Below the pieces are notes generated by a model. The model saw only the letters and a program-made list of their open reading frames with translations. It made no database searches and had not been told where the DNA came from. A program made the translations under genes and the position numbers. DNA of 64,000 nt, taken from the NCBI GenBank assembly GCA_013368445.1, contig JAACJO010000002.1:1178001-1242000 (forward strand), in the 5' to 3' direction. Every line of letters begins with the position of its first letter. Within the stretch, counting starts at the first letter, position 1. This DNA comes from Leucocoprinus leucothites (taxonomy: Eukaryota; Basidiomycota; Agaricomycetes; Agaricales; Agaricaceae). Positions 24,233-36,262 of the stretch are shown here, in pieces.

Positions 24233-26760
24233 CTATGATTGAAGGACAGGAGTTTGTCCAGAGGTGGCCTCGGCCCTCTTTAACAGCATCTGTTGATAAT
24301 TTTCCCAAGTGGCGATCAGCTAGTCAAAGATAAGGTAAATTAACCATAATTTTAGCAAATATTGACACAATGTTTGACTTACATCCTTCTGTCGTGTAAT
24401 CATACCCTCTAGGAAGGTATGTAAGGAGTCCTTGAAATCATCAATCCTCTCCTGTTCGAATCGTGCCACTTCTTGCTTAACGAGCTTGGACACTTGTTCG
24501 TATTCAAGTTTAGACTCTGCTGCCCTCCGTTCCGCCTTGGGGATAGATAATCAGGCACATTAAGTCATGAAACGAGGGGATGACGCGCTCACCTCTGCAA
24601 TTTGCTGGAGCGAATAACTCAACTTGTCGGTCGGGATCTGCCCCTGAGCCCTGTTCTTCTCGTGATTCCTCTTGATCCTCAACGAATCACTCTCAGAATT
24701 CTTCCACTGATGGTATATTCGTATCCTCGATGTGAACGCGAGCTATTATCACGAGTGCCCGTCAATCAACTAGACGCTAATCACCGAAGCTGCTGAGGAC
24801 TCACGCGAACGGAACTGATGAGCCTTGCATATTCATCAGAGGTGGCCAAAATAGTAGCTACATCTTGATCAGACTGGGTCGTTTGGAGTTCTTGCGCTTT
24901 GCGCTGCACGTCCGCGAGCCCAGAGAGGGATTGGGAAAGTTGAGTGCCTACATCGGAAGATGCTAGGTCACTTATGGTTTGTGCAAACTCGCCCGTTACT
25001 GTTGCCAACTCTGTATGCACAAGGATTAGAGGCGAGAAGAATACCAAGCTAATGGGACAATTGCAGACCTGCACGTTGTTTTGCTACTAATTCTATTGCC
25101 TTGACGAGACCCTTGAGCTGAGACTCGAGGCTGTCTAGGTAGATTTTCTGCTTATCAAACCATTCATCCGTTTCATGGAACCGTGGTCCAGTAAACGTTT
25201 GACCAATACTGGCAATCAAACCACCCCTTTCGTGGGCAGACTCGGCCTTCCTGTGCTTCATCTATTACCCAAACATAATGAGTTCCCTTGCTAGTACATC
25301 AAAAAAGTTAGGACCCACATCTAGGGAAAACGTATCGCTCTCCAAAAAGAACTTTAGATCCGTGTCTTTACTCAAAACTGGATGATTGGCGATCTTTTGA
25401 ATGCACTTCTCGAGCCCTAGTCTTCGCTGCCGGACAAAGGTATCGTCAAAGCGGCCAAACGTGTTTTTCTCGGGTACGGGGGGAACAACTACGCCTGGAT
25501 TGTTCATTTGAAGAGTGTCGTAGAGCCAAAGGAAGTCTGAGTATCGACGGAGAACAGAGAAAGAAGATTTTTGATACATTGGAGATGTTGTCTAGAAAGG
25601 TTTGCCGCAGAAGTTAGCCTAACACGATACGAGAAAAGTAAGATAACACGCACGCGTGTATGCACTGTATACATCGTGAACGAGCGAATAGGATCTCCAA
25701 CTTTCTGAGGGTCATCGACAGTAATCGCAAAGACAGGCTGAATATCCGTCTTAGCACCAGCTCGTGCACTGAGCGTTTTCTATATTCATACCTATCATTA
25801 GCCTTCATATAAAAATAGCTCGGGGGCGGAGGGACATACCGCTCTGTCGGGATCCTCACTCTGAATCCTGTTCAGCGTCTGACTGATAGGTTTATCATCA
25901 TCGCTGTCGTCGTCATCATCCTGCTGTTGACTTGACGAAGAAGGACCGGTAGAAGTTGAAGGCGTAGGTTCACTTCTTGCGCCCCATCCAGTGTCACCAC
26001 CCCACTCGCTAGTGCCACCAAGTGCATCTTCACCAAGTGTTAGTCCCGTGAGTGATCTGTCGATGCTTCTAAGTCCGCCACCGAGGGTATTGTCCAGCGG
26101 AGGCGAAAACTCTTGTGTCTTCTCCACGCGCTCGGAATCCAAAGCCGTGACAGTTGGCGTATGGGTGATGAAGCCCAAGGAAGGACTCTTCACAGTGTCT
26201 GTATTCTCCTGTTCAGCATGCACTTCGTGGCTGGTTGCAGGTGCCTTTGGAGTGATGGAAGGTGGTGTGATAGGTCTTGGTTGAGTGGACGATGCTATCG
26301 GCGACCCATCGAAATGTTCAGGTTCTGAAGGCCTTATGGTCGCAGTTTCATTGAAAGAAGACTTTGGAGAGCCATGAGATTCTTTAAATCCTGGTCGCTG
26401 ACGTGGAGGTTGTTCGTCGTCGTCGTCGTCGTGTGCATGTGCAGCTAAGTCTAGAGGGTCGCTCAATGGCAGCTCCTCCGCTTTCGTGGTTGTTGGTGAT
26501 GTAGTGGCAATAGCTGTATGGCCTCCTTCTTCACTCTCTACATCGTTATGGGTGGAGGAAGAGGCTCCCAGTGACTCGTATGGGTTGGCATATGGATCGA
26601 GTGCTGAAGAAGAACCAAAGGCGTCGTCCTGTTGGCTATTGGCAAACGGAGACGCCCATGGGTCTGGAGAGTGTGATCTATCGTTACTGAATGGGTTTGC
26701 GAAAGGATTTTCCTCAAATGCGCGTCTTGACGGAGTGAGGAGGTCGTCGAAGCCGTCCAT
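24233..26760 (-). CDS. vps5: Vps5/SNX1-like retromer sorting nexin
   Basis: Minus-strand gene of about eight exons, from the ATG at 26760 (MDGFDDLLTPSRRAFEENPF) to the TAG at 24233-24235. Residues 1-310 are acidic and Ser/Pro-rich, probably disordered, with an Asp run encoded by GTC/GAT repeats about 26410-26430. A PX domain follows: FAITVDDPQKVGDPIRSF, FSVLRRYSDFLWLYDTL (the RRYSDF phosphoinositide motif), VPPVPEKNTFGRFDDTFV and RRLGLEKCIQKIANHPVL. The C-terminal half is a helical Vps5/BAR region (SHERGG-like AHERGGLIASIGQ, FDKQKIYLDSLESQLKGLVK, AERRAAESKLEYEQVSKLVK, QERIDDFKDSLHTFLEGM) ending AEATSGQTPVLQS. In yeast, Vps5 pairs with Vps17 to drive endosome-to-Golgi recycling of Vps10. The same endosomal coat role is inferred here. 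Confidence 0.92.
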
Positions 26761-27703
26761 GATCGGCGTCAGGTGCTGGGGGCGGAGGTGTGGATATGAC
26801 AGTCAGGGACAAGTCTAAAAACGGAAGAAATGATCTAGGTTCCATTTTCTACAATTATCAGCTTTGTCTTGATCCATAGCAGTACGGAGAAGGCCCGAAC
26901 TATGGGTTTTCATAGAGTATGGGCCATGAGAGAGATTGACATGTTCTATTTAAAATTTGACTACGAGTCGTTTCAAAAAAAATCGTTTGACCATTGTAAA
27001 GGCTATAACTCAGTAAGTATTCAATTTTTGTCGAGAAATGAACCTATCCGACTTTGAAGTAGTTAGCTGACAGTCAGCCGCCTTTCCATGCCAAGGTCCT
27101 TCAATCTAGTTATAGCATGCTCTTCCAGTAGATGATGACACAGTCAGGTGGGCGCCACTGTCCAGCCACGCGGCGCCTTCCTCAGGAAGACGCCACTTGG
27201 TTCCTCACTTATCTTCCATGCTTTACGAAGACTTTGGAAGGGTTGAGTAGCCCATTTCTCTACATAGAGTCTCAGTAAGAAGTAAGACGTGGTGAAGGTG
27301 CGGACCTGTGTTTTACTCTCGAAGGTGGTTCAATTTTTTTGCCTATGAGTTATAGGAAAGACAACAGTATGGGTAATGCTACTTGAACCCCCGTGAGGAA
27401 GCAAAACCCCATGAGGCAACCGGATTATAGAGGTTACGTTGGCGACTGTATATACGTGTGTATATTTGAGCAATTAAAGTACAGACAGGTTTGTATTTCA
27501 ACAATGTCCCAAAAGAAAAAAGAAAAAAAGAGTACGATTCAGAAGTCTAAAGAACAACAAGAGAGCGACGTTGTACTGGGATATGCAATGAGAGTGACGT
27601 TGTAAGCAGTGATGTGAGTAACAAGAAATCCTATGTAGTGAATATGTGATGATGTGATAAATTAGAGGCAACCCTGTCAGACGTCCCTCGACGACAACAA
27701 AGA
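26761..27703. other. Intergenic between VPS5 and the tail-anchored protein gene
   Basis: About 940 bases. It holds the VPS5 promoter and the 3' flank of the next minus-strand gene. Two GGCGCC palindromes lie at about 27151-27176 and a CCCC(G/A)TGAGG motif occurs twice at about 27389-27416. Nothing coding is supported. Confidence 0.45.
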
Positions 27704-28558
27704 TCAGGACATGAGCTTGTCACCCCAGACAAGCCGATGTCTGTGGGCACGGTATGCACCAGCGGTAGCGATCCAGAATAACCAAAAGCAGATCATGAAT
27801 GAAAGGACGAAAAGACTGCGCATGATTGCCTTCCAACGCCATGAAACGGGACTAGTCGAAGTGAAAATGATGCGTCGCCAGCGTTCGTAGAATTCTGTGT
27901 TTAACCAGTCCAATTCAGAAACAAGGATCTTGGCCTATTTGAAAAAGGAAAGTTCAAGGACATTTCGTCAATCATGTGTTTGCCAAACGAGCGCTGGGGG
28001 CTTACAGTTTCATGACCTGACAGGTAGACCTCTGCAATAGTGTTGACCTGTGCCTGTATCACAGGTAGGTCCGCACCGAGCTTCGTTAACGCCCCTATAG
28101 AATCGTCGAGCTCATGCTCGATGCGCGGTACTTGCACTGCCAGTGCGCGATCCCCTCGTTTCGAATTCACCTGTAGAGCAATCAGCCATTTAATCCAGCT
28201 GAAACATATAAAGTAACCAACCTGAAGAGTGTGCAGTGCCCGCTGCAGGTCGCTATCGACTTTACGAAAGTCGTTTAGATGATGGGATAACCGAGACTGG
28301 TCGCAATAGCGAACTTAGTCCACAGGGTGAAGAGAACGGTGAAATCCAATGTACCTCCAAGTCCTGCATCTGTCCCTCGTAGGCAGCAGCTCTCTTCGAT
28401 ACCCTCTTCAGCGATGTTTCCAACCTCCTAAATAGCAACAGCGTTGTCAATTAACAGTAGTCAGTTATACAATGTATGACCTCATACCCAGTTGAGACAG
28501 GCTCGTAGGGCGTGTCACGGCGGGGAGCAAAGGTGTCGTCTGAGAGCTGGAAAGACAT
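27704..28558 (-). CDS. Conserved-looking coiled-coil protein with C-terminal membrane anchor
   Basis: Five exons on the minus strand, with clean GT-AG junctions. They read MSFQLSDDTFAPRRDTPYEP, VSTGRLETSLKRVSKRAAAY, EGQMQDLE, SRLSHHLNDFRKVDSDLQRA, LHTLQ, VNSKRGDRALAVQVPRIEHE and then AKILVSELDWLNTEFYERWR to the TGA at 27704-27706. The body is heptad-like helix with a block IGALTKLGADLPVIQAQVNT. One hydrophobic segment near the C-terminus (SLFVLSFMICFWLFWIATAG) is flanked by Arg residues. Only about 15 polar residues follow it, the layout of a tail-anchored or SNARE-like membrane protein. I do not recognise the family. A role in membrane traffic is possible but unproven. Confidence 0.7.
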
Positions 28559-29551
28559 CTGGGTTGAAGAGGGTTGACAAGAAGATGTCAATAGTTAGGA
28601 GACGGTAGATATAAGAACAGTGACTACAGGTGGTTACATAAAAACTGACAAGAAGCCAGTACCCTGCCTCGAGGTCCTGCTTCTGATCGAATTCACATGT
28701 CCTGGCCATCACTCCTGTGCCCTTTTTCTGCCTTTTACGGCACCTTCCCGGCTCCACAACGCCTTTTAGAATACCGACGACAGCACACCGCTTTACATCT
28801 AAGGGTAATCCCAGTATGTAATGAACCCTTAGGTGCTTGTTGTTCACCGTATACTGACAAAAAGTTGTCTCCACTTCCCCACCTCCAACGCTAAGATTAG
28901 ATACCTAAGCAATGGAAGTACTTGAAATTTTCAATGACCTCTTTCCGCCCAACGTGGATCATCAGTCTGTTTCATCTAAGTATTCGCACAGCAGTGCCGG
29001 TGGCGGAAATCATCAGTACTTTCACACTCAATATCTTACTTCTCCAAAGACTAGCCATTCATTATGGCATGCCCAGCGACAGGTCTCGACCTCGATGCAC
29101 CTTATCACCCAACAGAAGCTCGGACCTATAGAGACTCAAGACCTTACTCTTCTGCCAGGGTGCAAGAATCAATTGACATGCCGTCGGATTGCGGTTCCGA
29201 CGTCCGCCTTTCCCATCGCGGAAGGCCGTAAGTACCTATCCAGTAAGATGGTACCATGCATTGATGGCTCACCAAATTATGTAACTGCTTCCTCAAAACT
29301 GCTTTATTATTTACCCTTTGAAATTTCTAGTGACCGACATCACTTTTGATGTTGTCCGTTTTTCGTTGCTGGCGCTTGGGTTTCAGCGCTTCAGCGATCC
29401 CATGCCATCTTGTCATATTATTGTCAATCCTCCCGTTCGGGCTTTTTCGTCTGCAATATCTATTGATCACCTGGACCTTGGGTTCGGCTTCTGCCTCTAC
29501 AGGCGCTACTGCCGGGTCATACTATAGCCCAGCGCCACCCTGGCTATGCTC

Positions 29552-29621
29552 ACTGCACCAACGGAATGCCTACTGCACCAACGGAATGCCTATGGTGGCA
29601 CCAGCCGTCCACAGCCGTCCA
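29552..29621. repeat. Two adjacent short tandem duplications
   Basis: A 20-base unit, ACTGCACCAACGGAATGCCT, occurs twice in perfect tandem (29552-29571 and 29572-29591). Ten bases later CAGCCGTCCA also occurs twice in tandem (29602-29611 and 29612-29621). These look like replication-slippage products. Confidence 0.85.
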
Positions 29622-31223
29622 CTGGGAGTATTAACACAGCAGTGGATATGACGAGCTAATTATGGCTGACAATTAACCAATCGCGCACAATAGACTTTAA
29701 TATGGCTCCCCAGGATAGTGGCTAAGCTCTGCTAACTGAGCATGTGGTCAACCTCTGGGTATCAATATCGTCCGAAACATTTCGGGCTCTCGGCTGTCGC
29801 TTCTCAAATCCATACAACTACCAGAACTTCGTGATTCAGGTATTATGGGAGGCACGTGTTGATAACCATGCTGCATTGAAGCGGGTCGAAGGCCCGAAGT
29901 CACAATCACCATTGACCCCGGCCGAAGTCAATCAACAGTTGGTATCAACTCTCAGTGAGGAGCCAAGTTAGGTAGCCTGAGCGTCACTTGTTACTGATGC
30001 CTTCTACCTCCACGGGACTTCTGAACGGCTGTGACGATACCTTTGATCAACCTGGGCCAACACTTGTATCATCTTTGTCCGCCCGATAACGTTGATAGCT
30101 TATTACTCCCGAAGTCACTACGTATGAGCCCACTTCGAGGTGGAATATCTATTCAATGCTTAAAAGTGATTCAGCGGTCCGCCTGAGCGTTGGAACTTGG
30201 CATCCGAGATTCCCACAGGAGATGTCAGGCTCAGCGCGAATGCTGACCCTATCCTAGTTCCAGTTCCAGCGACCTTCAGGCACAGATCTATTCCACCGCC
30301 TCAGTGCCAGAGACGAGGTTTCCTTAGAGTCGGACCAACTTCTATGTTCAATCTGGAGCAAAATCCTCGGATATATGCCTCCGCTTCTGGCTATCACCAA
30401 AAAGGCTATCTTCAAACACCCAATGACTGACTAGAAATCAAGCTTTGCTGCAGCATGTGGTATGTTCTCGATAGGCTTTCGTCGCACATGTTTTACCTCG
30501 TTCCTATATATGCCCTCGTTCGCTGCTGCAGACTCGGAAACCTCAAATGTCAATCTCCAAGATCTGCTACCTTTTGAACTACTGGACTCTTCTCTTAGCT
30601 TCTATCCTACGATAACAGGCAGCAGAATAATTCGCAACTCCACTCGAGTGCAAAGAGCTCAAATAATACTATCATAGCTATCAAAGGGCAGTAACCTCGG
30701 GTCGAAGCCATCTGGTCCAAATTTTACCAACATGGATTCCCTTCAAACCGTCGGCCAGCAGCACACGGTACAGGTAGAGTATCTCTTGTTGAAACACATG
30801 GCTACTACCCGCGAGGATTCCTGGTACGCATGCATTCCTCGTACTTGTGCTCGGCCACGTATGATTTCTACGGCTCAACGTAAGAATGACACTTATCGTG
30901 ACCTTGCTTCTTGATACCCAAATGGACCTGACGGCGACGGCGCTTCCTTCGCTAAAGGACCCATACTACACACAAGATGATATTGAATGTAAGGCGTATA
31001 GGCACAGAACTCAGGTGAACGACGAAAGCGTGCAATGCGAGAGTTCTCTCATCGCCTACTGGAGGGTTAACGTTCACTATCATGCTGGGCAACAAGTGTG
31101 ACTCGAGAAGATAGGCGGGATAGCCATGCTGAACATATCAGCTGGGCTTGAGCAAAGAATAGCACCAAACACCAATTGGATCCATGTCATACTAAGATTC
31201 AACCGTCTTCCCGTATTTTCTCG

Positions 31224-31230
31224 TATAAAA
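31224..31230 (+). promoter_or_regulatory. TATA box of GH18 gene 1
   Basis: TATAAAA lies 66 bases upstream of the GH18 start at 31296, a plausible core-promoter position for a strongly regulated secreted enzyme. Confidence 0.55.
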
Positions 31231-31295
31231 GCTTTGATTGAGGGTACTGGCCACCTCGACCCTCCGTCAGGCCTCAGTATACCCCTCTCTTCGAA

Positions 31296-32810
31296 ATGCT
31301 TTTCTCTTGGGCTGCTCTCCTAACACTCTTGACAATTACCATTCGCGGCGTTTTGTCCGTGCCGGTCAACGAAAAGACATGGAATAGTCTCGATAATCAA
31401 GCCAGGGATATCCTATCTCGTGCCACACCTGCTGCACCTCATTTTGTCGTTTACGGTGATGCTTATGATGGGACTACTGGACCGCCTTCTGTGTCCCAGA
31501 TCAAGGTAGGATGGTCTAAATGGTATATGTCTGTAGAGACAAACTGATGATCGAGGATTTCAGGGCTTTAATGTTTTGTAAGGGTGCTAGCTAGTGATCA
31601 TGATTTGCGACCTATTCAGGTTTTCTTTCCAGTGCTTTGTCGTTTTTGTTGTTAGAGGGTGCATGGGACAAGGTAGGCGTACAGCAGCGACCACTTTCTT
31701 ATTATCATACAATCAGGATGCTTACTACGTGCGACCGCTTCCAGGCCTATGAGTGGACCACTCTTACCGCCAGTCAGCGCTCTTCGATCAAATCTCAGTA
31801 TGCGGCTGCCGGAATTAAGCTCATTGTCTCCGTATTCGGATCTACGGACGTCCCAACCACAGTCAGAGCTGATCCGGTTGCAACTGCTAATACCATGGCA
31901 GCTTGGGTGAAGCAATACAATCTAGACGGTATTGACGTGGATTACGAAGACTTTAATGCATTCGATGCCGGTGATGGTAGCGCTGAGGTACAGTGCTTTA
32001 CAATATTCATTTCTCAGCTTGATGGACGAATGTGTATCCTCACCTAGAACTGGCTCATCAGCTTCACAAAACAGCTAAGGACCCAGTTGCCTCAAGGAAC
32101 CTATATTCTTACTCATGCCCGTAAGTACTTAAAACCGAATTCCAAATGCTCGGCTCTGATATGTGGGGATTGTTCAGCTGTTGCGCCATGGTAAGTCGGA
32201 TGTACTGGGAACGCAACCTTGTCTATAATTGTGCCTAGGTTCTCCCCGAACAAATGGGGTGGAGGAGGCTACCTGAAGGTCCACCAAAGCGTCGGGAACT
32301 TGATTGATTGGTATAACGTTCAATTCTACAACCGTGAGTACTATCCCATCCGCCTCTGTCTGAGACGGCATCTAACATACCAAGCAGAGGGTGTCAGCGA
32401 GTATACCACGTGTGACAACCTGCTCAACACATCCTCAAACACCTGGCCCCAATCCGCCCTCTTCCAAATTGGCAACAATGGTGTCCCACTGAACAAGCTT
32501 GTCATAGGGAAGCCTGGTACTTCTGGAGATGCTGGGAGCGGATTCATGTCAACGTCCGTTTTGGCAAGCTGTGTGCAGCAGGCGAAGAACAAAGGCTGGA
32601 GTGAGTGCATCACTTTTGGGTTGCTGTCGACTTCTAGCTCACATTGCCTTGCTAGATGGTGGTGTCATGGTCTGGGAGGTGCGTAACGATTAACCCGTTT
32701 TGAGCTGCCAAGCTTTCCGAAGCCCAACACTGAACTGACATTTGTCACAGTATCCCCGTGCTGCCTCTCCCTGGATCACCTCTGTTCGCTCACTCTCATG
32801 GCCTGTATAA
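31296..32810 (+). CDS. Secreted GH18 chitinase-like glycosidase, paralogue 1
   Basis: About ten exons from the ATG at 31296 to the TAA at 32808-32810, giving about 330 residues. It starts with a signal peptide (MLFSWAALLTLLTITIRGVL). The catalytic strip LDGIDVDYED (about 31923-31952) has the DxxDxDxE pattern of glycoside hydrolase family 18, with Glu as the acid/base. Other strips are HFVVYGDAYDGTTGPPSV, FALSFLLLEGAWDKA, QYAAAGIKLIVSVFGST, ILTHAPVAPWFSPNKWGGGG, NLIDWYNVQFYNQG, KLVIGKPGTSGDAGSGF and NGGVMVWEYPRA. GH18 enzymes cleave beta-1,4-GlcNAc linkages in chitin or the chitobiose core of N-glycans. I cannot tell endochitinase from endo-beta-N-acetylglucosaminidase by eye. Wall remodelling or mycoparasitic or nutritional chitin use is inferred. 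A close paralogue lies 1.5 kb downstream. Confidence 0.88.
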
Positions 32811-34358
32811 TCCACTTATTCTCTTTAGCCAGCGTTCTTCGTAATTTGTATGCAAACTTCCCCACAAACGTGTCATTTTCCCATGTAAATCAATGTTTAT
32901 CCTTGTGCCATTGTCAATGTGCGGCTTCTTGAGGCACTCGCATCAATTCATGGCTCGAGATCATTCAGTGGCATCAGTGAGATTGTATGCAAATACCGGG
33001 AGAGATATACCGAGCTTATGAAGAATACGGTTATCAGGTCTAAATGAAAAGCAGAAATAAAAGTGGATCGAAGAAGGTGGTAAGGTCGAGATTTCCCAAT
33101 GGAGCCTTCGTCGCCCTCTCGCTCGAGGAGTCAGATTCGCCATTTTCGGTCAGGTAACACGTGGCTCGCACATCTAAAAATAGCTTGCGCCTCTCTTCGC
33201 CATTTTTCAGCTCAGAATGCCTTCGGATACTCCCTTACTTTCGCGCGTGCGAATAGCTCAGCTGACACATCAAATATTTACGCTCTAATTCTTTCCCCAC
33301 ATGTCGTTCTTTGCATTGGGTTTCGTGTGTGTATGTTTCCCTTTTCTTGAAGAGCGGCGCAAAGTAAAAGCCATGATGAAGTGGAGCAAGAAGACGGAAT
33401 TCGGTGCGCTTTGTTTCTCGTGGATATGTTTTCGACTTCCCACCAGAAGCCTGAATTACTCGTATGTGCTTGACCAATAACCATGGAGATTGGGATCGTA
33501 TGCCGAATTGAAACCTTACTGCCCGACTTAATGCCATCGGCAGAGGGCGTTGAATTTCGATCGCAGATTCAAAGTGTTTCGCGATTCGCTAAAGCAGACT
33601 ATTTCTGGATTCTATCGATGATTTCGCAACTTTTAGTTGATCAAGAAATGCAAGCGGAAGCTTGAAACTCACACCCCTGCGATTCAATTCTGAGTCTCCT
33701 CATTCTCAACAACCAACTCACAACATGGTTTTTATCCTTTCAGGAGTCGGCTGACCTTCCTTTGCGTCTAATCGGTCCAGTTAACCGTTTCAAGCACATG
33801 CGATGCTCGAGTGTTTGTGCCGTCTGGGGAGTTCTCCTCGAGACAAAAGCCAATGCCATGGGAACCCGCAATGGCCGACTGCGCTACTGTGAACATTCAA
33901 ACCTTCTTTCTATCTGACCTCACTCATGGCTCAGCGTCCGCACCATATGTAATGCCACATGTATTTGCCTGCCTGCTTGCACTTACATCTACCAAAAAGG
34001 CGGGAAGCCTGAGGAAGATTTCTCAAAGGGCCTAATTATACGCCTCATGCCGCGGTTTTACGCTCTTTGTGGATCATAACTCTTGCTGAATTGGTCCAGT
34101 TTCATCAAATCTTCAGAGTTCCCGGTCTCTTGCGCATGAGTAGTAGTCCTTGTGCGGGGGGGCACCATGTGGGGGCTACTCGATTTTTCGGTCTCCTGCA
34201 AGGACGACCAGGCGGTCATTGACGCAAATAAACTCTATTCTCTTGAGTATCATACCGATGTTCTGGCAAGTATTTAACCAAGCCTAGAACAACAGAACAA
34301 GTCGGAAGGTTTTCAGCCTTACATCTGGTACACTCAAGGCAAACGATACTCGACAGCT
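32811..34358. other. Intergenic between the two GH18 paralogues
   Basis: About 1.5 kb with no gene supported. It is the 3' flank of paralogue 1 and the promoter of paralogue 2. Short frames on both strands show no family motifs. Confidence 0.5.
34271..34277 (+). promoter_or_regulatory. TATA-like element of GH18 gene 2
   Basis: TATTTAA sits 82 bases upstream of the GH18 paralogue 2 start at 34359, a position comparable with the box of paralogue 1. Assigned by position only. Confidence 0.4.
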
Positions 34359-35914
34359 ATGCTCGGATTCAAACGAATTGGTGCCATTCTCGCTGGATTT
34401 TCCAGTCTTCTAGCGGCGACTGCCATGCCCCTGGAAGCCCACAACCTCACCGACACTGCGAGGAGTTTCTTGGATACCCGTACCAAGAGCGCAGGCCCCT
34501 CCGCACCCCGCTTCGTAATCTACAGCGACAAATTCGTTTCGGGTCAAACTGGTCCCCCTCCAGTTAACATGGTTCGGGTAAGACTTTTGTAATATGTCGG
34601 TGTCAATTCTCCCTCACTCAGATATTCTTAGGGTTATAATGTCTTGTCAGTAGACTTCAACATGCTTGAAAACACCATACTCACTATCTGTAGTGCCCTT
34701 TCTTTCCTCTTGACGGAAGGAGCGTTCGACAAGGTCAGCTTTGATCCTTTTTCCGGACGTCCGAATCTTATTTCCGTCCATGGTGGTAATCTATTCTTAG
34801 GCTGCGGAATGGACTCAGCTCAGTGCTGCACAGCGTTCCAGTGTCAAGTCCCAATACGCAGCGGCCGGAATCTCAATCATCGTTTCTCTCTTCGGTGCGA
34901 CCGATGCCCCAACTTCCACTGGAGCCGATCCTATCTCCACCGCCAACACTATGGCAGCCTTTGTGAAGAACTTCGACTTGGACGGTGTCGACGTTGATTA
35001 TGAAGTATGCCCCTTACCTCCTTTGGATATAACTCGACCTCGATGACTAATGGGCTCGGTGATCACAGGACTTCAATGCAATCAATGCAGGCGATGGGAG
35101 AGCCGAAGTAACTATCCTGACTTCCTGAATTGGAACCTTCTCAATTTAATTCTATTCTTTATCTAGCAATGGCTCATCGACTTCACGAGGCAGCTTCGTA
35201 ACCAACTCCCACAGGGTAGCTTCATCCTCACCCATGCTCGTTAGTGGTTCATTTCATTCCTCTTTACGAATGGGTTGCTGATTTCTTACATACCAGCCGT
35301 TGCACCATGGTATGATCGCATCGTCATGAAAACGAACGTACCTGTATTGATCACTGTCTAAGGTTCTCTCCCAACAAATTTGGCGGAGGTGCCTACCGCA
35401 CGGTCCACAACCAAGTCGGAAATCTGATTGATTGGTATAATGTTCAGGTGAGCCATAGATAATTTCTTTCCTGTTGATAAATGCTCAGATGTATCATCCA
35501 GTTCTACAACCGTAAGCTAGCCACTGCCCACCTCCTTCCAACAATTAAAGCTTTTCGCAGAGGGTACAACCGAATACACCAGCTGCAACAGTCTCCTCCA
35601 AACCTCCTCTAATACTTGGCCACAATCTGCACTTTTCCAGATTGCTAGTGGCAGTGGCGTCCCTCTTTCCAAGCTTGTCATCGGAAAGCCCGCTACTACC
35701 GGTGACGCTAGCAACGGATTCATTCCGACCTCCACTTTGGCACAGTGTGTTCAACAGGCGAAGAATCAAGGCTGGAGTGAGTGTTGAATGTTTGCTCTGT
35801 CGAGTGCTTTGATTGAATGTGACTTTCATAGATGGCGGTGTTATGGTATGGGAATTCCCCGATGCTGCTGCTGATTGGATCCAGCAAGTCCGCTCTCTTG
35901 CTTTCCCAGAGTAA
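34359..35914 (+). CDS. Secreted GH18 chitinase-like glycosidase, paralogue 2
   Basis: About eleven exons from the ATG at 34359 to the TAA at 35912-35914. A signal peptide (MLGFKRIGAILAGFSSLLAA) precedes APRFVIYSDKFVSGQTGPPP. The catalytic strip LDGVDVDYED is split by an intron after the catalytic Glu codon (35005-35068). Other strips parallel paralogue 1: FALSFLLTEGAFDKAAEW, QYAAAGISIIVSLFGAT, FILTHAPVAPWFSPNKFGGG, NLIDWYNVQFYNQGTTEYTS, KLVIGKPATTGDASNGF and NGGVMVWEFPDAAADWIQQV. The two proteins match closely in every catalytic strip, so they arose by tandem duplication. Intron content differs: this copy has introns inside DYE/D and Q/FYN that paralogue 1 lacks, and lacks the WE/Y intron. 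Secretion and chitin- or glycan-cleaving activity are inferred from the family. Confidence 0.88.
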
Positions 35915-36262
35915 ATGACATGACAAAAAATGACATCCGGTATTTTCGTACGAAGAGTCACATTTTATTCGTGAGTTTTGTAGGTAACTACATATAGCAT
36001 TATTTATAGGGTTTACAATCCTTCAAAAGAGTGTTAGCCATTATGGCTTGGCTAAAAAGCAGTGGTATCTGAAAGAGAGGACATGACTCAGGAGTCGAGC
36101 CAAAGAAAGTCCAAAAATTAATCGCTGAAGTCCATGGGAAACACAAGCAAGAGTAGAACAATTGCAAGTGCGAATAAAAGTTCATCAGTACAAGAAGGGT
36201 GAGAAAAAAGGGGTCCATTATTCAATCACAGTGGTGATTGCGAAAAAAAGTCCGAGGGAGAA
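35915..36262. other. Convergent 3' region
   Basis: 348 bases between the ends of GH18 paralogue 2 and the secreted-protein gene, AT-rich, as expected for 3' UTRs and polyadenylation signals. No frame is supported. Confidence 0.5.

Larger units (their letters stand above)
28559..31295. other. Long gene-poor stretch upstream of GH18 gene 1
   Basis: About 2.7 kb without a convincing gene. Frames are short and disjoint. I looked for terminal repeats, transposase or reverse-transcriptase strips and saw none. It contains small local tandem duplications (29552-29621) and, at its right end, the GH18 promoter. It could be old decayed sequence. Confidence 0.45.

Noticed and set aside
29064..29330. Possible small exon (ATG at 29064, GTAAGT at 29228) followed by a hydrophobic frame
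   Set aside because: Joining at the nearest acceptor (29330) gives a stop after six codons, and neither part matches a family I know.
28559..31295. Transposon or LTR element
   Set aside because: I saw no terminal inverted or direct repeats, no transposase or reverse-transcriptase strips and no target-site duplication.
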